Assembly (NCBI GenBank): GCA_014621425.1
Contig: JAANBB010000210.1
Location: 1 to 64,000, forward strand
DNA length: 64,000 nt
Source of the DNA: Cylindrodendrum hubeiense
Taxonomy: Eukaryota > Ascomycota > Sordariomycetes > Hypocreales > Nectriaceae
Direction of reading: 5' to 3'
Part shown: positions 45,001-57,721 of the stretch, one piece after another
How the letters are laid out: the number at the start of each line of letters is the position of its first letter
Numbering within the stretch: the stretch's first letter is position 1
Made by a program: the position numbers and the translations under genes
Notes under the pieces: generated by a model
What the model was told of the DNA's origin: nothing
What the model saw: only the letters and a program-made list of their open reading frames with translations
Databases searched by the model: none

Positions 45001-46096
45001 ACAAGCTAAGCATCAGTGTCGGCAGGGCGAGGGCGAGTGCGAGTGCTGCAAGGCGACGGCTGGCATGAAGCAGAAAGCCGGCTCGGCGGCCAACAACGAG
45101 GGGCAGCACATTGAACAGATCAAGTTGCATACACGAATATCAACATAGAACCCAAATTCTGCTCAGGTCAACAAGTGGTCAAAGCTATCGCCTGCCTCAA
45201 TGTCACTGCCCCCGCTCGTTTCACAAATCAGTCATAAAGAGGATAACACACTGTACGCCGGAGCGCATCGAGCGTTCAGTAATTATTGAGGTGCGAAGGT
45301 TTCTTTTTACTTGGCCGCATTCATGTAGTGGATCAAGAGTTTTTGTTTGGATTCGGAAAAATTGTGGGCAACACAGGGGTAATTATGGGGATCAGACCCA
45401 ACCGTGTTGTCTTAGTTGAGAGCTGACGCCCTTTTTCCAGCGCTATTGGTCTGGCCTAGCCGTTTCTACCATCAGCTGTCCCTGACGCCGCTGGTCTTAT
45501 GCCGGTGAGAAGGTGGTACAGTCAACGCATCCTGCCTGCAATTGGTGTGTCTACACTCACCCAGATCATTGGAATACTATTAGCTCGAACCCAGCATTGG
45601 TGAAATAAGCGCTGAATATGTATAATTATCCGGTATACTACCCTGACCTAGCTAAGGCGGGGGTGGGATTTATTCGAAATCTTGATAACAAAAGAGGCGC
45701 TGGAAATTTCCAAGATTACTTCGTAACACGGATGCAATCAGTTGATTCAGAATCTGGACCCCTGATCTAGTGCGATAAACTACTTTAAATTAAGTGTGAT
45801 GGCTGTGGCTGTAGTATTGAGAGCTGAACCAGTCCTCTTTCGACCACAGCAACGTGCATGCATGCCCCACTAAGCTCGCAGGCACACGTCACGTTCTTGT
45901 TCTTTTCTGGCCAAGGTGCCGACCATAAGCGCAATAAGCTTGAGTGGCGTTCAATAGTCGCGAGATTAGTGGTAGATGAGGCCTAACGAGAAAAATGGTC
46001 GCCGGTCACTGAATAAAGATAAAAACAGGTCGTACTGCCTCATCGACCTCCCCTAAGAATGTTCACTGTGAAGCGCTCTGTCCACAGATAAACAAA
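42005..46096. other. Gene-poor AT-rich region, 4.1 kb
   Basis: No coding region is supported on either strand. A direct repeat CGGCGTTTGCA occurs at 44167-44177 and 44188-44198. The composition and abundance of stops would fit decayed transposon DNA, but no element could be recognised. Confidence 0.4.
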
Positions 46097-47637
46097 ATGA
46101 AGCTCCTCACGCTTCTTTTCACGCTAGCCGCAACAGCTTCGGCAGGTCCCATTTCAACCTGCAAGGAACCTACTGCCCTGTGCAAATATGTTTCTCAGGA
46201 GCATGCTGGAAGGTGTTCCAGGCTCATTGGTATGACACCCACTAGATTTCTCACCTTTGACAACATGTGGAAGGGAGAGAGTTACTGATCACTGAGTTAT
46301 AGCCTCCAAGAACATGAAAGTCACAACATGCCGAGCAGTAGCACCAACCGTCACGACCACTCGCACCATCCAACCCACTGTTTTTGTGACTAGAACCATT
46401 TACCCGCAGGAAGTTACAAAGGAGGTTCGCAAGACCATCACAAAGTCTGGACAGCCGTAAGTATCAATTCACAAGCACGACACACTTTTGTACTGACCTG
46501 CTTAGTATTACACAACCAACCACCACATTGACAAAGACAAAAACATTGGCAGTGAAGACCACAGTGGTTGATACCACAGTCAGCGTAGCGACCTCAACAG
46601 CTGTAACCACAGAGTTTGAAACGACATCCACGACCAGTACTGCGTAAGTAAAGCCTGCGGATCTGCATCCATCCCCTTAACTAATGCCCATCTCATTGTA
46701 GCACTGAATTCAGTACTTCCACCGTGCCGTGGGAAAACATCCAGTGTGGTGTTAAAAAGCGATGGGCTAGTCTACCTGAGATCAAAAAGCGCCAAGATCG
46801 TCGTGCACCTCTGCCTGATGAGTGCTGTATATTACGCCCTCCAAAAAAGCCTGAATCTATTCTCGTACTGATAAATTTCGCACAGCCTGCTTCCTTGAAT
46901 CTACCCAGGCCTACAAATCCACGCAAACAGCCACCGTCACGATTAAAGATTCTACCTGCACTGAGACTGTCTACAAAGAGAACAAACAAACGCCCACCAT
47001 CACCAGGACCATCACTTTCACCAAGTATGCTAGTGGACGAACTCTTTGTGCCCCTGAGGCCACCACGACCATCACCAAAATACTCACTCGAACAATCCAT
47101 ACTCTAACCACTGTTACTGACACAACAATCACTACTTTGACGGAAACGGACACTTCTACAAGCACTGAGACTACGTTCACTACGGAGACTGTCATCGAAA
47201 CCGCCTCCCCCTGTGACGATATTGATGAAGAAAACGGTGGACCTAAAATGCAACCTAACCGGGTATCTGGCTCTGTGGTTGATGAGACAAGTAATGGGTT
47301 GAGTGCGAAGGAGTGCTGCAAGAGCTGCTGGGGTAGCTCGAGCTGCGTCTACTTCAGACACAAGGCCGAACCTGATCTTGAATGCACCAAATACATTGTC
47401 AACGAAGAGGCGATGGACCGATACTGCCTGGACACTCAACCCCTATGCCCTCTGGGATTTGTATTGGCCAGTATACCCGAAGCATTTGAATCTTCTTTTG
47501 ATTATTGGCGGGGTCCTTGTCTTGCCTCGTAAGTAATTTCGTTTTGTTGTTTCAAAACATTGGACAAGCCCCAAGTCCAATCTTTGGATTTGGATTTCCG
47601 CTGCTAACAATGTAATAGTCAACCGCAACAGCGATAA
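46097..47637 (+). CDS. Secreted Thr-rich protein with C-terminal Cys-rich domain
   Basis: Six exons read 46097-46229, 46303-46456, 46506-46643, 46702-46826, 46886-47528 and 47619-47637, giving 403 residues; several introns carry CTAAC or CTGAT branch-like sequence. A signal peptide (MKLLTLLFTLAATASAG) comes first, then a small Cys region. Two long Thr/Val/Lys segments full of TTT and TVT words follow, interrupted by a basic KKR/KKRQDRR segment that could be a Kex2-type site, and ECSCF. The C-terminal Cys-rich part (ECCKSCWGSSSCVYF) resembles PAN/apple-like domains in fungal secreted proteins. It is probably O-glycosylated and extracellular or wall-bound; the exact function is unknown. The last exon is only 19 nt; without it the protein ends at 47532. 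Confidence 0.75.
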
Positions 47638-48458
47638 AGCTGTCATCGAAATGGTTTAATTTGGACTAGAATTAATTTATTGTTAGAGCAGAATTTATGC
47701 TGTTCTCGGCCCTACTCCTTCACGTACTACTGTGATATTTACCTAGTCTTCACCGGCTTCTTGAAAAGAAGTTCCGTAACTATATTGTTAGCCTGTCCTC
47801 GTTTTGCATTGTCGACTTTCCCCTTTTTAAGTGCGTAACAAGTCTACCGCTTGGTCTATGGTTATGGACATGTTGACTTGCGATTTCCTTGGATCTTGTT
47901 TCCTACAGTCGTTGCCCATCTCAATCTCCACGGCATTCAACGACAAAGGGCAACCTCTCTTCCCTGTGCAATCTACATGCTCACATTGCTCAACAAGCCT
48001 CTTCTTCACAACTTGGTCTCCTATAACTCTTAAGACATTTTTAGAAATATTGATGAATATGAATACTATAAGGATGCGACTTGGTAAATTTAATGAGCTC
48101 GTATCTCATTACTTTATGAGGAGAGTAAATGCCTTTCAGGATTAGCTTCAGTAGTTGATCTACACATTCACCGTGAGTCCGAAAGGGATGATAAACACGA
48201 CATCAAATTCTAAGAAACGTCGAAAAACCAATTCAACATATTTCATCACGGACCTTAACACCTGAGAAACCTTAATAGCTCTATTGTTCCACGAATGAGT
48301 GTCGCTACCATTGGCTCCTTTCCCTTGATGTCGATAACCGGAGACTCCCTGTCAGACGATGCGTCAAGCGACCCAGGCCTATTCCAGGATCCATTTAATT
48401 ATGCATTCGTATTACCTGGAATGGGGTTGGAACTCGAAATGCAGATGCTCAATGGCGA
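47638..48458. other. Intergenic, 0.8 kb, no gene seen
   Basis: Between convergent genes. Short frames around 47827-48145 on both strands lack recognisable features. Confidence 0.4.
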
Positions 48459-51400
48459 TCAATTGAGTTTACTGCCAACCAAAGTCTCGGCATGACTACG
48501 ACAGTCAGCCAATTCGTCATCCAAGATTCTCTGAGACCTGGTGACTGTGATTGGAATTCTGCCAGTCTGTGGTCCTGGCAATACAACGCTGACTGTCTTT
48601 GGATTATCCGCAATCTGCTGAGCCCTTTTTTCCGCAGTCATGGATAGCGCCTTCTGATCGATAGAACTCTTCGGTGGCGTTGCTGTATCATTCAATGCCC
48701 CGCCGCGAATCCAAGACAACTTATCGCTCGTGACATGGCCTATTATGAGTGCACCGTCATTTTCAATGCGATTGGACTATGGTGCTGCGGAAGCGCTGAT
48801 GATTTAACCAGGCGAACCACATGATTATCGCAGCATGCCTTGCTCCGCGCGGAAGGATTTGTGATGCATGGCGTGAACAGATTTTCATGGCAACGCAAGG
48901 TCAGTCCAGAGTCTGTGAGTTTCCTCTGATCTTTCAAGGAACCCTGTCGTCGAAAGAGATCCTGTATTGCGTCAAGTTTGACAGCCAAGTAGCACTCGTC
49001 CCTTGGCAAGGATGCAAGACCTGGACAAATAGCAGAAGGTTGAGCTGGGAGAATGACAGCTCCGAAGTTGGCTGCAAATAGGACCACAGCTTTAATATCT
49101 TTGGCGTATTGGTTCCAGTTTCCACATGTTCTTGTTAACTGAATCGACTTTGGATTGAGAGACTTGGAGTCTTCCAGGATGTCTATGTACTCCCAGCCAT
49201 GCACGTCGTGCCCCATGCCGAGCCTAAGCTTAATGGACTTTTTACGCTGAACAGCATAGGTGTTACCCCAAATCGCGTCAATTGTGGAGTAAAGAAGCTT
49301 AACTTCATCTTTAAAACGTCTCTCCTGTACATCTGGGCTAGAAAATTGTTTTCTAAGCGACGATAGCTTCTCAGCGTTGACAAGCATAACCTGCCTAGTG
49401 GGATTCGTGCTCCGATTCGGGTTTGCAAATACGAAAGGTTCTTCGCATTCTCGTGTGGCACCCCGCTGAGGCTCAATCTTTTGGTTTTACCTTCGGTGAA
49501 GCAGAAGGTGGAGTATCAGATCTTCCGCGTTGGTCTGAACTGCCCGTTTCTGGGCTGTATCGTGAAGGATGACATGGATATTCCTGGCATCGTCCAGTAT
49601 TGTCTCATAATCATCAGGCCGTTGATTTACGACTCCGTCTTTTCTCCCAAGAGAAATATCAGCTGTAACGGTAACCCATTGGCTAAATCCAAAGACGAAC
49701 TTATCGACTTGAACACAATAAGAAGAGATTATAGCTTTGGAATAGTCGACTGCACTATAATTAAATATCTCGGTTCCTACAATATGTTCAATGTTAGCCA
49801 TGCTTACCCATGATGAGGGGGTGATCTAACCAAGAAGTTCCAAGACCCGTGGACACCATCCAAAGAATGAACGGCAGTCTTTTAATTCATTTTGGTACGT
49901 TGTTACCCGAACTCGAGTTGGGCATGCTTCATCTATTTCCTCCCATTCCAGCTTTCGTGGATACGTATCCAGGACATGCCATTGGATTACAGAGCCTAGA
50001 CGCATAGTCGGTACCAGAGCATGGCATCTTGCCTTGAAAACAAACCCGCCATCAAATGTTACGGCTTTTGGGGTGCCCAATATCGCAGCCATAGTTGTGA
50101 TATCTGCTTCGAGTCCTCGTACGGCATGCCTCCTGGTGGGAACTGGAAACCCCTGGACCAGAACAGCTGGCCCTATGACCTTCCCCCAACAGCTGTCCTT
50201 CTCGTGTTCTAGAGACACAGCCTCGAGTTTCACATTAATATTGAAAACGGACTTGCTGGCAGAGGTCTGGGGAGAGATTTCCTCGAATCCGACATAGGCG
50301 TATGTCGGCTGGTCTTTCTTTTCTTGGCAGACTGCCGAGAGCCATGTAACCTGTTGGGCAATCGAGATGATGAAATGTTCGCTTCCCACAACTGTCAGGG
50401 TTCTCATGGAGTCCTCAAAGGATAGCGATCGAAACGCTCTCTGTCCTAGGAATGATAGTACTGTAGTATTTCATTAGCTAAGCTTATGTTATTGCATAGG
50501 TTAACACATAACGCGCAATCTACTCGATGGCGACTTTTTTCCACCTTGCAGCGCCTCTCCTATCGCCACCAATAGATCTTGATCTCCGCCAGGCCAGTTC
50601 ATTTGGAAATAATCGCCGACTGAGCCCAGTTTTGCATGATTCATCGGGCCCGTGATTGCAATGATCTTTCTCAAGCTTTGATAGATGCCATCGTCGTAGT
50701 TGCTCTTCAAAAATTCCTCTAGATTCCAGTCAATGTTGAAAATGCCGCGTAATCTACTCATGTCGCCTCTTCTATTCCCACTCTGATGTCGGAGACAGAG
50801 AGACTTTCTGTTGAATTAGGTCCATCTTTTGACCATGATACTGCTGAAAGAGCGTTTCCATCCTCTTCACGAGACTTGAGAAGCCTGGCTGTATCATGAA
50901 TATATCCAAAACCTCCATGGATGAATTACCGAGATCATACGGATACATCTCAGGTTTACCCAATGTCCCAAATTTCCGCTGAGTGACTGAATCGAGTATG
51001 CTGGGAGTTTTGAAGCTAAATACTGGTCTTAGTAGAGCCTTTTTTTGAACTCTGCAAAATCGATGGTCGGAAGCTGATCAAAATCTGAGTCTGTCCAATA
51101 ATCGGCTGTCTCCGACTGCTTGTATCCTGCTAGAACTCCATCTTGAACATCTCGGGCGATAGAATCTGGCGTCATATCTCGTATTAGATTCATACCTATC
51201 CCTTGATCTGCTTTCGACTTATTGGCCTAACAGATTCGGAGAATGACACCAATGCTGCTCGAACCAAAGGCAGAGCGTGGTGGAGCGACCAGTCACTTGT
51301 GGCACTGAAGTCTAGATCCTTCCGGAGAGCTTTTGATATGTTCCGCGAAAGTCCTTCGATGAAATTCTTCAACTGCTCGGGAGGTGAAGTTGTCGATGCT

Positions 51401-51749
51401 GCAGAGTATAAAGAATCGTAGTCTCGTGGTGCGCCAAATTCTTCTGAGCAATTCTTCGAAGAATTAGACTCCACATGATCTTGTGCAGAATCCTCTTCGG
51501 CATTTTCTTTACGGTTATGGATAATATCATTTTTGTAATTGACTAGCCGTGGGTGACGACGTTTTGATGTCGCTTGCGTTGATGTCTGAGTCTTGGCGGT
51601 GTTTTTTTTGGCCGTGGGCCCATCGGTGTTGGAGAAGAAATGCTGGGATCTGGATTTTCCACTTTCTGCTGGGTAGGGATCTTCTCGACTCGCAATAAGT
51701 TCGCCAATGCATCATACTCAGCATGAGATTCTTCATTGAATGATGACAT
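48459..51749 (-). CDS. Large protein of a fungal family of unknown function (model incomplete)
   Basis: Blocks of one protein run from ATG 51749 down to 48459, roughly 900 residues over many exons. A low-complexity N-terminus leads to SKRRHPRLVNY. Blocks such as IFNIDWNLEEFL, SEHFIISIAQQVTWL, SCWGKVIGPAVLVQGFPVP, SVIQWHVLD, GFSQWVTVTADISLG and HDVHGWEYIDIL follow in an order I know from an unnamed family common in filamentous fungi. No enzymatic motif is visible. Two breaks lie at homopolymers (T8 at 51602-51609 and T7 at 51040-51046 on the plus strand); one extra base in each would restore a continuous frame. Another switch near 50790 may be an intron. The last intron is probably about 46 nt, ending near 48770. 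The gene is either affected by base-calling errors or decaying. Confidence 0.55.
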
Positions 51750-53998
51750 TTTTATTATAGCTTTGCGGCTGTCGCTGTCGGGTCTTGGCGTCGACTAATC
51801 CTCTCTGTCGGTGTGAAAGGTTTGGGATTTGGCGTTGAGAAGTAGAAAGGGAAAAGAAAAAGGAATTGCCTTTAAAACAGCGTGAGACTTTCTCTCATTT
51901 TTATCCCATTTGTTATTGGCTGATTAGAGTCACGAGGCAATCAGGCTGGGCGGCCGAGTCTGCCTTGACACTTGCTATGCTGGTGGCTGCTGCATGGCTG
52001 GATTGGTTGGCTATAGACGCCCACACACCCTTCTTTCCTGCTTTCCCTTCGAACAGACACCTGAAAGGACGTTCATAATTACCCAACCATGATCCCAAGG
52101 CCATTAGACGATACTTACCAGGGTTTCGTCGCCACCTACCTGGAAGACAGTGCTTGCCAGCATCGTGCCTTTTTCACAAAACAATTCTTTTATTACCGCG
52201 GAACTCATCGCGCCCCGTCTCGTCAACACCATGTTGTCCTGCGTGTCGGGAAGTATGCCACTGCCCAGAACCTAGAAACATCTCTTTATCCCATAACGTC
52301 TTGAGAAGGACAGATCCTTGCTCTTTCGCGTTGCGATCTTGACTCCGCATGTTGATTTGTTCCATTTGCTTAGACATATAAATCATCGCAAGCTATCATT
52401 TTGAAGTCGATACCGGGGACAGGCTCAGCGCCGGATTCTATGGTAATCACCTCGCTGGAAATGATGTAGCTAGCCCAAAGGCGAGCCTCAGCGCAGGCTA
52501 CTTCCATAGCGCAGGTGTTTGCCAGCCCCTCACCCTAAGTGAAAATGACTCTAGAATGCACGAGCTGTCAACAAATGTTGATCCGATTTGTGGTGTTACT
52601 CAATCACTCTTGCAGTATCCAGGATATCTATATGGCGTTGTTTGCTTGTTTATGAAGAGAGGGGTAAAAAATACCTCCACGGCCTTTATTCGTTTTCTTC
52701 TCAATGGTAGGTCCAATTTTTTGCAATGTCTTGGTGTTCTGGCCTGGGCTGTGTTCTGAGAATGCATAAGCGCGCTCGTGTATGCCTTTCTAAACATTAT
52801 TATTAGAGCCAGTACCTAACAACCCCGTGGACAGGCCGAAGACCCTTGCAGCTGAGCTGAATCCGACTGTGATGCAGCAGCTGCAGGTTGGTGATGTTCC
52901 GGCACATGCACCTCATTTAGGCCATGTGTTTGTGGAGCATCTTGATCTAGGGAATGGAATTAATGCCAACGAACTCCTCGGCATCATTGTTGTCGTTGAG
53001 GATTATGAAGGTGGGCATGGTGTGGATGTTCAACACTGTAACTGGATTTAACAATTCGTCCGTCCGCATTAACCTGGACGATGTTGATCTTTTGGGAGAC
53101 GGCATCCCCGCCCGGCAGCTTGAAAACAGGATAATGTCAGTGCAGTCTAATGATATCCTGCAACGCACGGCGATTCTTACTTCTCCAGGATGGGCGAAGG
53201 AGCCCTGCAAGGATTTTACCAGGTTGTAAAACAGTCGACTAGCACCCCTTGGACCTGATTCTCACGAGGCCCTTGGGCTTTTGGAATCTGTGACCACGGC
53301 CATTGGCCAGCTTCCTCCTTTCTCTCCCACATCCAGGATGGGAAACCCACGATTTGACATCTTGAACGCCAAAGTTTCGGGGCTGAGGAATTTGACATCG
53401 ATACTATTGCTGCATTAAGGGGTGATAAAGTTGGGTCCTACACAAAATAAGAATGTCTCCTTGCAGGCGGGTCGAGCTTCTGATGTGTGTGTGTTCGTGT
53501 TCTTGAAACATCATCGAGCGCTGAAGCTTGGGCCGGAGTGGGTCGAGCGTCATTGGCGAACGGCACAGTAAACCTCAGGTGCAGGTATGCTGATCTCAGG
53601 TACCAGTTTCAGGATACCCGATCCTAAATATGGGACCTCGTATAAGATCTACCACTTCACCAAACAAAGCAACAAGCACACTATCCGTGCACTGCTAAGA
53701 ACATCGTTAAGTACTATATATAGCGCTGCACGAGCGCGGTTCTCTGTTTCAGGTCACAGTAGCGTCTTTAGACTGTTTTATCCCCAATGCCTGCATTAAC
53801 GGGTATATTTCACTGTAAATGTCAATGTGGAATTCTTAGTAAGCCCATAAGAGCAGAGGTTATAAAGATTGAACACTACCCATAGATCTCTTGTGAGAAA
53901 TTCCATGTTATCAGCATCACATTCGTTAGTATCACATCGATACCCTATTCTTCTTCACGGCCCTCTTCAGTACGATTCACCCACGTCAAACTCACACC
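51750..53998. other. Intergenic, 2.2 kb, with an interrupted open frame
   Basis: On the plus strand 52954-53418 one frame is open for about 155 codons except for a single TAA at 53227-53229. It could be a remnant of a gene, but I recognise no domain. A TATA-like TTATAAAG lies at 53860-53867, 132 bp before the small secreted peptide gene. The rest shows nothing clear. Confidence 0.35.
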
Positions 53999-54247
53999 AT
54001 GAAGACTTTTGTCTTTCTTTTGACTGTTTTGGCTGGAATCGCTCTGGCCCATCCTACTAGAGACACCGTTCACATTGAAGGAGGATGTTGGGTTGATGAG
54101 GATGGCAAGTCACACTGCGACAACACACCGGTAAGTGGTCTTGCAGTTGATAAGAGTACTTGTAATATTTTCGCGAAACAATGTAACTGACAGCTCTAGG
54201 TGTGCTCGGAAAATAATGGTACAATGATTTGCGTCGCAAAGCATTAG
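53999..54247 (+). CDS. 59-residue secreted cysteine-rich peptide
   Basis: Two exons, 53999-54130 and 54200-54247. The signal peptide is MKTFVFLLTVLAGIALA, with likely cleavage after Ala17. The mature part of 42 residues holds four cysteines (30, 40, 46, 55), enough for two disulfides, in an acidic, Gly-rich chain (GGCWVDEDGKSHC). The intron has standard GTAAGT and CTCTAG ends and sits at a codon boundary. Size and layout fit small secreted proteins such as candidate effectors or antimicrobial peptides; no activity can be read from the sequence. It stands alone in gene-poor DNA with its own TATA-like box, a setting common for such genes. Confidence 0.75.
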
Positions 54248-56244
54248 TGGAAGCACCTGGATATATTTAATGGGACTGTTCTACTGGAACGCAGGACAGT
54301 TTTCTACTCACTCGATCATGTTTACGACATTCTTGAAATCGAGAGACCGGCCGGTTACCATCAGGGCATGTGTTTGAGACACACTAGAGAACCATACTCA
54401 GATTAAAATTTCACAACACAACATTTTTATGATCTTTTAAGACCATTCACCCTGCACATACGATAAAACCCAGGATTGCAAAAAAGAGTCCTGGGAAAAC
54501 TCTCGTTCTTTTCTACGTGGTTAAAGATGTAAAGTGTAAGCATGCAATGTACACAAGTCAATTTCGCGGGTGTGAGTTAGGCCTACACATTCTTGATCCA
54601 TTACTAGAAGAGTTCGGCCACGTCCTTTGCCTACTAAGGGTGAATTTGTTCCAGTGTCTGTCACGTATGTGAAAAAGAGAAGATTGAGTTGAAGCTGCAT
54701 GTGTTTCCGTTGGGACCGAGTTCCGCTACAGCACCTGTGTAGTTATACTTCCACGGGGAGTATCTAGTACGTTACGTGTTAGCATATTGAAGATCAACAC
54801 TAAGCCCGTGGTCCTTTCTCTGTCCAATGCTGGTGCCTACATCGCATTACTGGCCGCATCTATCCCTTTGCATTCCCAAGAGCTCTGTTGTTACAATATG
54901 ACTTGCTTGGCCTGGCTAACAAATGTTCGATTGACCAGTTGCCATCAATCCAGTAAACAGGGCTTCTTGTGCTTCGTTGGCAACAGAAGCCATTGTTTCA
55001 AGGTAGCAAAGTACAATGTAGAAGTCGAGAGGTCTTAACAGGGTGTATTTTTGAGCCAATTTCATGATTCGCAAGGCCTATACTTGTGTTCTTAGTTTAC
55101 TCAGCTATGGACTCGTTTGGTAGGACTGGAATTTATTTTAGATTACCGTCTCGTGATGACGCGAAATCCCCCCTGCACGAGAGCGTCATCTTAAATGGCA
55201 ATCTTTTACCTGGTGAGTTTGACGCACCATGAATTGGGGTAGTGTTGCGGTGGCGCAGCGGTCCCGGTTGTGGGGTTTTCAACAACGCCATGCTGCTGAC
55301 ATATGTCGAGAAATGATAAGCCGGGATAAAAACCAAGCCGAGGAGGCCTCCCTCGTTGAAACCATGCTCCGTTCTTAGGGAAACCTTGCCAACCCGATTT
55401 GACCAACGTAGTATCCAAGAAACGGGAGAGGCCACCAAATAAAATACCCTACATACTAATTTAAATGAATGCCCATGTACCGAGAGATCATGCGTCTCCG
55501 ATCTTGCAGAGCAACCGCGACACATCGGCAGCCTATTAATCAAGGGATGTGTTTTCACCCAACTACTGAAGTCACAGGCGAGGTCACATCATCTTGGTTT
55601 CCTCGTAGCAGGAACTGCGGTACTTGAGTTAGCGCTAAGCAGTGTTAAAGAGTTAATTGTACTAGCTTGTGGCGGCAGAAACTGTCGGGAAGACGTCGCC
55701 ATGATGTTCAGATGTGAAATTAGTTGCTCTTGTCTAGCGTAAAGAAAGGTGGGCCATAGTCGGCGAAAATTCGGTTGCTTGAGTCGACTTATATTTGCTA
55801 GTAAATCTGCTGGGGATTGATGTACTTCGCAATAGTCATACTCAAGGCCGTTGCAGACCGTCTGTAGCATGGTTTCCCTACGAACGGAGCACGGTTTTGA
55901 TAAGGGAGGCAAGCCGAGGAGGATGATTGAAGCTGACCATCGTATCTATGAATAGATTGAGTGGGGTGTTGTACTGTATGTTTTCCCGCTGTTTTGCCCA
56001 TGGGTCTCAGCTTAGTGCCGCAAAAGTGCCAAGCTGATTACCAATTTAGGAGATTCCTGGCGGAGATTCGGAGTCCCTATTTGGAAGTTGGTGATTGATC
56101 TCAGATTAATATATAGCAGCGATTCAACATTTAGGTTTTCAATATAACTCTTCCTTTCGCACATCCTCATACTAGACCACCTGGACTCTTTTTGTCCCTC
56201 TATTCCATTTCACCCCGTTTTCATCTTCAACTCAATTGCTCACT
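54248..56244. other. Intergenic, 2.0 kb, no gene seen
   Basis: Short frames on both strands (for example 54787-55038 and 55133-55558) lack start context, introns or domains. A TATA-like TAATATATAG near 56106 precedes the GFA gene. Confidence 0.4.
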
Positions 56245-56822
56245 ATGGCCACCGCCGAGACTAAGCCTTCAGGGACATATGAGGCAGGCTGTCATTGCGG
56301 CTTCATCAGCCTTTCCGTCACACTCTCACCGCCTCTCCCGGAGTACGAGGTCACACATTGCAACTGCTCTATCTGTCGCCGCGCGGGCTACCTACTAGTT
56401 TGTTCGTGGTTCATGCCGCCGTCTGAATATAGATAAAGTGGCTGTATTTGCTAACGAGTTGTAGATCCCAAGTACGAGCAGGTTACCTGGCACCATGGCT
56501 CTGATGCTCGTGTGGGACGTTATCAGTTCAATACGAAGACCCGCGACCATATGTTCTGCCCTAAGTGCGGCATAAGTATTGGGATTGACTTTTGGAACAG
56601 AGACTCGAAGGTATATGGAATCAGCGTATGTAAAATTCGAGTGCAAGCAGGTGCGCGACAAAACTAATGCCCATTAACTAGCTGCGGCAATTCAACGGTA
56701 TCGACCTGGATTCAGTAAAGTACGACAAGTTCGACGGGGCGCATGTGCTGGAACCGGCTATTGATTTGTCCGGTCAGCAGGTAGAGGCGGAGACAGGAGA
56801 GGAAATCGCTCCCAGTGTCTGA
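56245..56822 (+). CDS. GFA/CENP-V family zinc protein
   Basis: Three exons read 56245-56401, 56465-56625 and 56682-56822, giving 152 residues. Family cysteines are all present: CHCG near 16, C-x-C-x2-C in CNCSICRRAGYLLV near 39-52, and FCPKCG near 92. They bind two zinc ions in the glutathione-dependent formaldehyde-activating fold. Joining exons 1 and 2 gives GYLLVYP, the usual family sequence, which fixes the donor at 56402. Members are cytosolic; most are of uncertain substrate, some act in thiol or aldehyde chemistry. No linked pathway gene is near. Confidence 0.9.
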
Positions 56823-57721
56823 GTGGATGACTAGTGGATGATGTTGCATGAAGTCGGCGTTGGTATGCGAATTGGTGGTGCAGCTGTATAATGTTGAGGC
56901 TAGCCAACAGGCGAGGCGTCAGTATGATGCTTCCTGCAGAGTTGTGGGGCCGTTGGAAATCAACTAGCTTTGAGCTGAATTGATTTTGACATTGAGATGG
57001 GAGTCGCAAGGATCGCCGTGAGACACATGGTTGGGTGGGTTGGATGGGCAAGCCATCTACGCATGTCGCATGGATGGAGTGATGATCTCCCAACCGTGGC
57101 AATTCCTTCCTGGGGCATGTTTACGCATGTTTGCGCGACAAAGTGGGCGGAATCGAGTTCATTTTGCACGCATTTAGCCCTGCCTTTCCATCCTTCAGCC
57201 CGCAGCTTTTTCAACGGGGTTGTTTACGTTCCACAGATTCTTACTCATTGACATCATATCTGACACGGAGATCAGCACATTTCCTCTCACTCTTAGCTCT
57301 GGTACCAAGCATCAGTGGGCGTCACCACTAAAATGGGGCTCTTGGGGCCTAAAACAAGCTTCCCCCGCCAAGTGCAGCACGCTACGCGGCCCCCCAAAAC
57401 TCACTGGTGCAGATCGCGCCTTGTCCAAGTTTAGCGCACCCTCACTGGTGCAGCTCTATGCAGAGCTCGCCTGTCACTTCAGGATAATCGACGTCATCGA
57501 CCTTTCAACTTGGTCTCGATGCTTGCATGGTCGATTCCTGGCAGCGATCACCGGGGTAAGCAAGTGCTGCTACCGTCAATCATGTCAGGCACATATTTCT
57601 TTCCGTCTTCATTCTTTTCCCCGCCTCAAGCTTCCTCTTTCCTTTTCTCAGCATAGGCCAATTTTCCCTGGGCCAAGCTTCGAAGCAGACTCGCTTACAA
57701 CCCTCACACGGGGCTGCCGCG
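56823..57721. other. Intergenic, 0.9 kb; promoter of the Mug190-like gene
   Basis: No gene seen. A pyrimidine-rich stretch around 57590-57660 is typical of the 5' leader of constitutive fungal genes. Confidence 0.4.

Noticed and set aside
42005..46096. Retrotransposon or LTR element in the gene-poor region
   Set aside because: No reverse transcriptase, integrase or long terminal repeat was seen; only AT-rich DNA with short repeats.
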